Below, piece after piece: positions 7,339-13,720 of a DNA stretch of 49,594 bases. Source of the DNA: Chloroflexota bacterium. GTDB lineage: Bacteria > Chloroflexota > Anaerolineae > Promineifilales > Promineifilaceae. Position 1 is the stretch's first letter; every line of letters starts with the position of its first letter. The stretch spans positions 1 through 49,594 of the forward strand of contig JABFFZ010000040.1 of the NCBI GenBank assembly GCA_013112725.1, written 5' to 3'. The position numbers and the translations under genes were made by a program. The notes beneath the pieces are model-generated. The model saw only the letters and a program-made list of their open reading frames with translations. It made no database searches and was not told the DNA's origin.

Positions 7339-7578
7339 ATGGATAATCCACCCAAAAAGTTGCTGGATCAGGTAGCAGACGCTCTCCGTGTCCGGCATTA
7401 TGCTTATCGCGCGGAACAAACATATATCCAATGGATTCGCCGTTACATCCTCTTCCATGATAAACGCCATCCCCGCGAAATGGGCGCCGCTGAAATTGAA
7501 GCCTTTCTAACCCATCTGGCCGTGGCAGGACACGGCCGTACCCCTCACCCCCTTCACCCTATCATCAGATTATGTTAA
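7339..7578 (+). pseudogene. Truncated integron integrase (IntI N-terminus)
   Basis: 79 codons. The segment LLDQVADALRVRHYAYRAEQ through TYIQWIRRYILFHDKRHP, MGAAEIEAFLTHLAV is the N-terminal SAM-like DNA-binding domain of IntI-type tyrosine recombinases. Homology ends abruptly near residue 68; the last residues are unrelated, and no catalytic domain follows. The break coincides with an ACGGCCGT word (7531-7538), so host-type sequence begins there. GGAGG (7328-7332) supports the ATG. It diverges from the cassette genes, the classical integron geometry. The protein cannot recombine, so the integron is fixed unless another integrase acts in trans. Confidence 0.85.
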
Positions 7579-7587
7579 ACTTCTGGC

Positions 7588-10500
7588 ATGGCCGCAGACA
7601 TCCAGCAGTTTTGGCAGGCAGTCGAAACCGCCACCGACCCCACGGCGTACCGACCGGCGCGCCACACGGCCGTCACCGCCACCTGCCTCTCCAACCGCGA
7701 CGAAACCTACTACATCCTCAAACAGCCTGAACGTAAAAATTACGTGCGCCTGTCGGAAGCGGATTTTGCGCTGTGGTGGCAGATGGACGGCCGTCGCCGC
7801 ATCAAAGACCTGCTCTTCTATAGCCTTAAACGGTATAAAAGCCTGCCCGTCGGCCATTTCACCACTGTCGTCACCGAACTACGGCAGGGTGGTTTCTTAC
7901 AAGACCAGCCCATCAACCTGTATGGCCAGATTGAAAGCCAGCTACAGGCGCGCGCCCCGGAAAGCCGGGGGCGGCGGCTGCTCAAGGGCTTTTTGCACAC
8001 GGAGATGGCCCGTAGCGGCTTAGACCCCTTTTTTACAAAGATGTACCGGTGGACACGGCCGTTGTTCCATCCCATCGCCCAAATTGTCCTGCTGCTGTTG
8101 GTGCTGTCAGGTGGGGCGCTGTTCGCCTTGTTATACAGCCGCCACGTGTTTACCCTCACCAGCAGCGGCTATGTGGCCGCGCTGTCGCTTATTCTGGCTA
8201 ATCTGATCGTCATTGGCCTGCACGAACTGGCCCACGCCCTGACTACCAAACACATTGGCCGCGAACTGGATCGCGGCGGCTTTTTGCTCTATTGGGGGCT
8301 GCCCGCTTTTTTTGTGGATACCCGTGACACCTGGCTGGCGAGCAGCCGCCAGCGCATCCTCGTCTCCTGGGCCGGTCCCTATTCCGGGCTGATCTTGGGT
8401 GGATTATTGGGCTGGGTACTCACGGCCGTTGCCATCCCCGACCCTTTGGCTGCCGACACCATCTGGGCCACTTTCCTATACCAGATTGCCTTCCTCGCTT
8501 ATTTCAGCGTCTTCATCAATCTCAATCCATTGCTGGAACTGGATGGGTACTTTATCCTCATGGATTGGCTGGAAATACCCGGCCTGCGTAGCCGCGCCTT
8601 CCGCTTTTGGCGTGAAGACCTCTGGGATAAGGTGAAAGCGTCCACCAGCCCGTGCCAGTTGTGGCGCGAATTACGTTCCCGCCAGCGCCTATATCTCCTT
8701 TTTGGCGCGTTGGCCTTCCTCTATTCTGCGCTGGCATTGTGGCTGGCGGTTAATTTCTGGCGGCTGCGGCTGGTTCCTTTTGCCGAGAATTTGTGGGCTG
8801 GCGGTTTTTGGGGACGGGTGACGTTGGTGGCGCTCACGGCCGTGACCCTCATTCCTACCGTTTACTTCCTGGCCCTGCTCCTATGGAACCGGCTGCAAGC
8901 CGGGCTGCGCTGGCTGGCGCATCGCAACCTGCTGGCCCGGCCTGATGTGTTGGCGCTGCTGACCGGCATTCCTATTTTTGTGGGTGGGCCATTGCTCTGG
9001 CTGCTGCTGGGGCGGCTGCCCGCCGGGGCCATCTGGCAGCCCATCTTTGTCTGGCTGCTCTATCTGGTCACGGCCGTTGCCCTGGCTTTTGTTGCCCGGC
9101 AGTTGGCCGGCTCCCGTTTTCAATGGGCGCTGTGGGCATTGGCCGCTGCGCCGCTGGCGTTGTCACTGGCTTATCTGGCGTCCGGTCTGGCTGTCACCGT
9201 CTGGCGTGACCTGGCGTTGATGTTGGCAGCGGCGGCCGTTTTGGCCAGCGGTATCGTCGCCTGGTTTACCATTAATCCGCGCCGGTTAGCGCGGGCAGAC
9301 CGCTGGCTGATGGCGGGCATCCTACTGACCGGGCTGCTGACCTTTATGGTGATGGCGCAGGTGGAGGTGAGTGCGTTATGGGGCAACGGCCGTTGGTTGG
9401 CGGCCGCCTTTATCATTTCCTGTACGGCGTTTGGGTTGGCCTTCATGGCCCCCATGCTGCTTAACTTCTGGCGCTCTCGTTTTGCCCTACCCTGGACGCT
9501 GCTGGCCATCGCTATTGCCCTGACCCCCTGGCTGCTGCCCTTTCCGGCGTTGGCCGCGCCGCTGTTGGGGCTGTGGCTGTTTGCCGCCGCCCTCTACCTG
9601 CTGTTGGGGCTGCTGGCGCAGTTTGCCCGGCATGAATTAGCAGCGACGGCCGTAGCCGACATCGGCATGTTTAGCGAACGGGATCGGTTGGTAACGGGCT
9701 TTAATCATTTTATGGCCGCGCTGTTTGCCACTTATGAGGCGGTGTTTGGCGGGCGGCGGCTGGCGGCCATCCAGGCCGAAATTGTCAGCGCCGGGCCGCT
9801 GGACCGCGACCTGAGCATTTTGCAGATTGCCGAACGCGCCCGCCATGCGCTGCTGCTGGGCGTGGATCGGCTGGATGATCTGGCCGGGACGCCGTTCACG
9901 CGCCAGGCGGGGCAGGCAGCGTATGACAGCCTGCCCTGGCTGGAAGCGGAAACGGTGGCGCGGCATGTGCTGTCGCGCACACAATGGGGGGCAGGGCTGG
10001 CGCAAGGTTTTATCCGCGCTCGCGATCACCGGGCGGAGTTGATCCGGCAGGCAGATATTTTTGCCGGGTTGGACCGAGAGGGGGTGCAGGCGGTGACGGC
10101 CGTGATGCAATCCCGCGCGGCCCGCAAAAACAGTTTACTGGCCCGTGCCGGCGACGAAGCGACCCATTTTTTCCTGGTGGACAGCGGCGAGGTGGGCGTG
10201 TTTCACAATGGGCAATTGGTGGCGACGCTGCACAGTGGGGGCTACTTTGGCAGTGAGGCGTTGGCCGGACAGGGGCGGCATCAATTCAGCTATCGGGCAT
10301 TGGACACGGCCGTGCTCTTCACCATTCACCGCGACCACTTTGACCCCCTGCTCCGCGCCGACACCACCCTGGCACAACAGGTAAGTTCCGGGGCCCAAGA
10401 GCGCAATCTGTTACAGCGTATGACCTTGTTTAGCAGCCTCAGCCCACAAGAACTGGCCGCGCTGGATGCCCGTCTGCAAAAACGGCACATCGTCGCTGGC

Positions 10501-10824
10501 GAGATTTTTGTGCGCCAGGGAGAACCGCGCTCTTTCCTGTTTATTGTGGCCGAAGGGTCGGTGGAACTGTTTGTTTCGGAGGAAGGGGGGGAGCGGGTAG
10601 TGGGCGTGTTGGGGCCGGGTGAGCATTTTGGCGAATATGCGCTGTTTGCTGATACGCCCTACCATGCCAACGGCCGTGCCCGCCTGGACACTGAACTATT
10701 ACTGCTGGACGAAGCCAAATTTGACCAATTGGTGGCCCGCTGTGAGCAAATGACGCAGTATGTGGAGCAGTTAGGCAGCGGCCGTCTGCTGGCCGCGCAG
10801 CGCCATACCGCGCTGCCCTCCTGA
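7588..10824 (+). CDS. PqqD-like / M50 zinc protease / tandem cyclic-nucleotide-binding protein
   Basis: A protein of 1078 residues. Residues 25-95 resemble a PqqD-like winged helix (YYILKQPERKNYVRLSEADF, then WQMDGRRRIKDLL). After the first membrane helices comes HELAHALTTKH (HExxH from residue 212) and NLNPLLELDGYFILMDWL (about 311), the zinc-binding pair of M50 site-2-type proteases. About ten further hydrophobic helices fill 350-700. Two cyclic-nucleotide-binding folds follow, from about 822 (DIFAGLDREG, GGYFGSEALAG) and 944 (LFSSLSPQEL, GEHFGEYALF). Related PqqD-M50 proteins are annotated as peptide zinc metalloproteases of RiPP loci. It may process or export the product of the upstream radical SAM cluster, from which it is separated by the integron. 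Eleven ACGGCCGT words lie inside. No ribosome-binding site is evident. Confidence 0.85.
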   Translation: MAADIQQFWQAVETATDPTAYRPARHTAVTATCLSNRDETYYILKQPERKNYVRLSEADFALWWQMDGRRRIKDLLFYSLKRYKSLPVGHFTTVVTELRQGGFLQDQPINLYGQIESQLQARAPESRGRRLLKGFLHTEMARSGLDPFFTKMYRWTRPLFHPIAQIVLLLLVLSGGALFALLYSRHVFTLTSSGYVAALSLILANLIVIGLHELAHALTTKHIGRELDRGGFLLYWGLPAFFVDTRDTWLASSRQRILVSWAGPYSGLILGGLLGWVLTAVAIPDPLAADTIWATFLYQIAFLAYFSVFINLNPLLELDGYFILMDWLEIPGLRSRAFRFWREDLWDKVKASTSPCQLWRELRSRQRLYLLFGALAFLYSALALWLAVNFWRLRLVPFAENLWAGGFWGRVTLVALTAVTLIPTVYFLALLLWNRLQAGLRWLAHRNLLARPDVLALLTGIPIFVGGPLLWLLLGRLPAGAIWQPIFVWLLYLVTAVALAFVARQLAGSRFQWALWALAAAPLALSLAYLASGLAVTVWRDLALMLAAAAVLASGIVAWFTINPRRLARADRWLMAGILLTGLLTFMVMAQVEVSALWGNGRWLAAAFIISCTAFGLAFMAPMLLNFWRSRFALPWTLLAIAIALTPWLLPFPALAAPLLGLWLFAAALYLLLGLLAQFARHELAATAVADIGMFSERDRLVTGFNHFMAALFATYEAVFGGRRLAAIQAEIVSAGPLDRDLSILQIAERARHALLLGVDRLDDLAGTPFTRQAGQAAYDSLPWLEAETVARHVLSRTQWGAGLAQGFIRARDHRAELIRQADIFAGLDREGVQAVTAVMQSRAARKNSLLARAGDEATHFFLVDSGEVGVFHNGQLVATLHSGGYFGSEALAGQGRHQFSYRALDTAVLFTIHRDHFDPLLRADTTLAQQVSSGAQERNLLQRMTLFSSLSPQELAALDARLQKRHIVAGEIFVRQGEPRSFLFIVAEGSVELFVSEEGGERVVGVLGPGEHFGEYALFADTPYHANGRARLDTELLLLDEAKFDQLVARCEQMTQYVEQLGSGRLLAAQRHTALPS

Positions 10825-10841
10825 TTCCTCCTGACACCACA

Positions 10842-10885
10842 TTGACGCCCGAATATGGATAGTGTACACTATTCTTCGTGTACAC
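10842..10885 (+). promoter_or_regulatory. vapBC promoter with tandem TGTACA-core operators
   Basis: TTGACG (10842-10847) and TACACT (10865-10870) are 17 nt apart. The perfect palindrome ATAGTGTACACTAT (10859-10872) covers the -10, and a second GTGTACAC (10878-10885) follows with centres 16 bp apart. This is a typical layout for autorepression by an antitoxin complex. Confidence 0.75.
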
Positions 10886-10920
10886 CATACGCAATTCCAC
10901 ATGGAGAAATGAAAAACAGT

Positions 10921-11142
10921 ATGCTAAAGAATATCACCTTGAGTGCTGAAGAATCTTTAATTCACCGAGCCAGGGCGCGCGCCGAAGAAGAGCAAACAAC
11001 GCTAAACGCTGAGTTCCGCGCCTGGCTGGTGCAATATGTGGAACGGCCGCAGTCGGCTGCTGCCTTTCTCGCCTTCATGGATGAACTGGACTATGCTGAA
11101 CCGGGGCGGTCATTTAGCCGGGATGAGATGAATGAGCGCTAG
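10921..11142 (+). CDS. VapB-type antitoxin
   Basis: A protein of 73 residues. MLKNITLSAEESLIHRARAR is a ribbon-helix-helix-like N-terminus, followed by an EEEQTTLNAEFRAWL helix and an acidic tail ending in FSRDEMNER that would bind the toxin. An ATG at 10909 (MKNS...) is also possible; the GGAG at 10903-10906 is only 2 nt from it and 14 from 10921, so the start is uncertain. The stop overlaps the toxin start by 11 bp. The pair lies directly behind the operator-rich promoter. Confidence 0.75.
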   Translation: MLKNITLSAEESLIHRARARAEEEQTTLNAEFRAWLVQYVERPQSAAAFLAFMDELDYAEPGRSFSRDEMNER

Positions 11143-11554
11143 ATACTTCCTGGATACCAACATCTTTGTTTATACTTTTGATTCACAGGCGCCGGTAAAA
11201 AAACAACGCGCCCGCGAATTAGTACAGCAAGCAATTCAATCTGGTGATGGCATCATTAGTACGCAGGTGATTCAAGAATTTCTGAATGTGGCCTTGCGCA
11301 AATTTACTGTGCCGCTCAGCCTTGCGGATAGCAAGGCTTATCTGCGGCAAGTCTTATTCCCTCTATGCCACGTTTACCCGGATTTTTCGCTTTACGAATC
11401 CTGTCTGGATATCCAGCAGCGCAGCGGTTTTGCCTTTTACGATTCGCTAATTGTGGCCGCAGCCATTGCTGGTGGCTGCCCGGTTTTATATTCGGAAGAT
11501 ATGCAGCATGGTTTCATGTTAGCCGGTGTTACCATCCAAAACCCATTTCTATAG
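11132..11554 (+). CDS. VapC-type PIN-domain toxin
   Basis: A protein of 140 residues with the PIN ribonuclease acidic set: Asp8 in YFLDTNIFVY, Glu in STQVIQEFLNV and Asp in FAFYDSLIVAAA, plus SEDMQHG near the end. PIN toxins cleave RNA with Mg2+ or Mn2+. The gene is complete and overlaps the antitoxin gene, so the module is likely functional. Confidence 0.85.
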   Translation: MSARYFLDTNIFVYTFDSQAPVKKQRARELVQQAIQSGDGIISTQVIQEFLNVALRKFTVPLSLADSKAYLRQVLFPLCHVYPDFSLYESCLDIQQRSGFAFYDSLIVAAAIAGGCPVLYSEDMQHGFMLAGVTIQNPFL

Positions 11555-11646
11555 CCAGGTTTGGTCAGGTGTGATTTTTCAAGGAGACTTCATGAGTGGG
11601 CACGCCACCAGGTATGAAAACCGTAGCGCGATTTGCTACATCACGT

Positions 11647-11665
11647 ATCGAATTGGCAATTCGAT
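11647..11665. repeat. Short perfect inverted repeat
   Basis: ATCGAATTG and CAATTCGAT flank one base, 21 bp before the start of the next membrane protein. It could be an operator; there is no U-run. Confidence 0.5.
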
Positions 11666-11686
11666 TTACAGAGGAGGGCAAAGACC

Positions 11687-12661
11687 ATGACATGGAAGAC
11701 TATTATACTAAACACCTTATTCATCGTTATTCTCTGGTTCACCGTGTTGTTAACCAGCATGGTGGTGCATGAGGTGGGGCATGGGGTGGCGACGGCCGTG
11801 AGCGGCTGGAAAAACAGCACACCGGGTTTTGGCGCTACCGGATACTATGAGCGCCAACTGCTGCTGGACGCGCTGGACTATTCCGTGAACAGCGGGGTGG
11901 CCCCGGCCGATTGGGACCGCGACCATGCCCTGGCGATGATTGCCGAACTGTCCCGGCACAATGCCCCGTTGCAGACGGGGGTTTATGGCGGCTGGCTGGC
12001 GCAGTTGGTGGTGGCCCTGTTGGTATTCTTTCTGGTGCAGTGGCTGGTGTTTCAGCAAGAAGCGTCGGCACAGGCCCGGTTGTTTTGGGGCAGTTTTGCC
12101 TTGTTTAATTTTGCCTGGGTAGGCGGATTGTTGTTCCTGGTCAATTTCCTGCCCTATGCCGGTTCAGATGGGGCGGTGCTCAAACAGGTGATTTTGCAAG
12201 ATAACGTGCTGGCGCAGGGGATCATTTTGGCGGGGTCGCTGGGGCTGCTGCTGTTTGCTTATTACACGGCGGGCAAAATTGGCCCTCTCACCTACGCCGG
12301 TTTTGGCCTGGACGCGGCGCAGAGCCGCACAGTGGCGCTTGGCTGGTTTGCGCTGACGGCAGGGGCCGGTTTTGTGGCCAAAATTCCGGTTTTGGCCCCC
12401 CTGGTGCTGCTGGCCGTTTGTGTCATTCCCGGCGTCATCTTTTGGCGATTTGCGGCGGGGCAGGTGGTGGGGCGGGTACGGCCGTATATGTGGTTTAGCA
12501 CGCTGTTGTGGCTGGTAGCCATCATCGTCTTTGCCGCTACCAACTCTGGTTTCATTATCAATCGTGACAGCGACGCGCTAAGCCAGGCCGTCATCAAAGC
12601 CCATTACTGTGATCAAAGCGACTGCCTGCCGGCCGAATTACAGGATTGGTTGGTGGATTGA
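11687..12661 (+). CDS. M50-like integral membrane metalloprotease homolog
   Basis: A protein of 324 residues with about eight hydrophobic helices. The first helix is followed by VVHEVGHGVATAVSGW, an HExxH zinc motif set in a membrane segment as in M50 peptidases. A second conserved NPxxDG motif is not obvious, so activity is uncertain. GGAGG and the ATG at 11687 set the start; an upstream in-frame start lacks such support. It is the second HExxH membrane protein within 5 kb, but shows no cyclic-nucleotide or PqqD domains. The C-terminal loop has two cysteines (HYCDQSDCLP). Confidence 0.65.
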   Translation: MTWKTIILNTLFIVILWFTVLLTSMVVHEVGHGVATAVSGWKNSTPGFGATGYYERQLLLDALDYSVNSGVAPADWDRDHALAMIAELSRHNAPLQTGVYGGWLAQLVVALLVFFLVQWLVFQQEASAQARLFWGSFALFNFAWVGGLLFLVNFLPYAGSDGAVLKQVILQDNVLAQGIILAGSLGLLLFAYYTAGKIGPLTYAGFGLDAAQSRTVALGWFALTAGAGFVAKIPVLAPLVLLAVCVIPGVIFWRFAAGQVVGRVRPYMWFSTLLWLVAIIVFAATNSGFIINRDSDALSQAVIKAHYCDQSDCLPAELQDWLVD

Positions 12662-12664
12662 GTA

Positions 12665-12712
12665 CGTGAGGCGTGATGCGTGAGGAATCACGGGTCACGC
12701 CTCACGCTTCAC
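12665..12712. repeat. CGTGAGG-word palindrome
   Basis: CGTGAGG, CGTGATG and CGTGAGG run in tandem, then TCACGGG, TCACGCC and TCACGCTTCACC return in the opposite sense. It follows the stop codon of the membrane protein gene. Confidence 0.75.
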
Positions 12713-12713
12713 C

Positions 12714-12890
12714 AGCAATTCTCAATTTACCAAGAGCCAGCGATTAAAATCGCGCCTATAGAGAGCAAAGCCCACCCTTCAACAGGTTCAGGGCAGGCTC
12801 TGCGTGGGCTAGTCACCAGTCGGCGCAGGCCGGCTTTGCCTTTTGTAGGTGCAGATTTATCTGCCGCCACCAGCCAAATTGAGAATTGCT
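12714..12890. mobile_element. MITE-like element with 15-bp terminal inverted repeats
   Basis: Perfect terminal repeats AGCAATTCTCAATTT (12714-12728) and AAATTGAGAATTGCT (12876-12890) bound 177 bp without a gene. Inside are small hairpins (GCGATT/AATCGC, AGCCCAC/GTGGGCT, GCAGAT/ATCTGC) and a TTCAACAGGTTCAGGGCAGG word. CACGCTTCA-type sequence flanks both sides, so it seems inserted into the CGTGAGG repeat. Non-autonomous transposition is inferred. The 317-bp gap between genes is filled by this element and the palindrome before it. Confidence 0.55.
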
Positions 12891-12978
12891 GCACGCTTCA
12901 CGCTTCATCTTGTTGCCGCCGACGGCCGTACTCCGTAAAATCCCTACCCATATCGTCACACCCTTGAAGGAGAAGCCT

Positions 12979-13215
12979 GTGGAAGATTACGAAACCAAAC
13001 GGCGCGCCGAAAGCAAAAATGCGCTGGAGAAAATAAAAAATGGGCTGGCGACCAAAGTTCGCATTTTGGTGCCGGCCGATGCCTGCCCTGTTTGCCGCGC
13101 CATCGAAGGCGCATATGACTTTGACGATGTGCCAGACATCCCCCCGGAAGGCTGCTCTTGCCCGAACGGATGTAAAGCCTTTTATGCGCCTGTTCTGGAT
13201 AGGTTTGGCCCGTAG
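12979..13215 (+). CDS. Small Cys-rich protein (CPVC...CSCPNGC)
   Basis: A protein of 78 residues starting at GTG with GAAGGAG 9 nt upstream. A charged helical N-terminus leads to DACPVCRAIEGAYDFDD and PPEGCSCPNGC. The spacing resembles the Cys ring of minor head/MuF-like proteins (DxCxxC...G...P..C.C), here as a free-standing mini domain, and would suit zinc or iron binding. No signal peptide. Its function is unknown. It precedes a cytochrome c gene by 50 bp with a repeat between. Confidence 0.65.
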   Translation: MEDYETKRRAESKNALEKIKNGLATKVRILVPADACPVCRAIEGAYDFDDVPDIPPEGCSCPNGCKAFYAPVLDRFGP

Positions 13216-13244
13216 TTACCGGTAATCCGTAATCCGATAACCGC
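13214..13244. repeat. GGTAATC/GATAACC word repeat
   Basis: GTTACCGGTAATCCGTAATCCGATAACC holds two GTAATCC units with reverse-complement ends. It starts at the stop codon of the small Cys gene; a longer relative lies at 44257-44339. Confidence 0.5.
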
Positions 13245-13265
13245 CAAAGGGGAGTTTTAAGAAGA

Positions 13266-13652
13266 ATGCGTTGTGGGTTGCTTATCTTGTTTTGTGTGTT
13301 CTTTTTCGCTGCTTGCAGCGGCGCTGCCGGCCCCACCCCTGCGCCTCGGCCATCTGCCACCCTGAGCCCGGAAGCGGCCCGGGGAAAAACGGTGTTTAGC
13401 CAAAATTGTGGTTCATGTCATAGCACTATCCCGGAAACTGTGATTGTTGGCCCGTCCTTAGCTGGTATTGCCAGCCGCGCCGAGACACGCAAGCCAGGGC
13501 AGGACGGCCGTACCTATCTCTACACCGCCATTCTGCAACCCGGCGACTTCCTGGTGGATGGGTATAGCGATCTCATGCCCGCCACCTTTGGCAAGCAGCT
13601 TACCGGCGAAGATTTGGATGCGGTGGTGGCGTATTTATTGACGTTGGAGTAA
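13266..13652 (+). CDS. Cytochrome c lipoprotein
   Basis: A protein of 128 residues. The signal peptide MRCGLLILFCVFFFAAC ends in a lipobox, so it should be anchored to the membrane outside the cell. CGSCH (Cys48, Cys51, His52) binds heme c, and Met in SDLMPATFG is the likely sixth ligand, typical of class I mono-heme cytochromes c. A Pro-rich linker joins anchor and domain. It sits 68 bp before the di-heme peroxidase gene and could be its electron donor. Confidence 0.88.
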   Translation: MRCGLLILFCVFFFAACSGAAGPTPAPRPSATLSPEAARGKTVFSQNCGSCHSTIPETVIVGPSLAGIASRAETRKPGQDGRTYLYTAILQPGDFLVDGYSDLMPATFGKQLTGEDLDAVVAYLLTLE

Positions 13653-13657
13653 AGAGC

Positions 13658-13705
13658 GTAATTGAGTAATTGGGTAACTACGTAATTACCCAATTATTCA
13701 ATTAC
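13658..13705. repeat. GTAATTG-word palindrome
   Basis: Arms 13658-13677 and 13686-13705 pair over 20 bp with one G-U. Each arm is built from GTAATTG-like units. It lies between the cytochrome c and peroxidase genes, 15 bp before the ribosome-binding site of the latter. Confidence 0.8.
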
Positions 13706-13720
13706 TTTTAAGGAGGAGAA

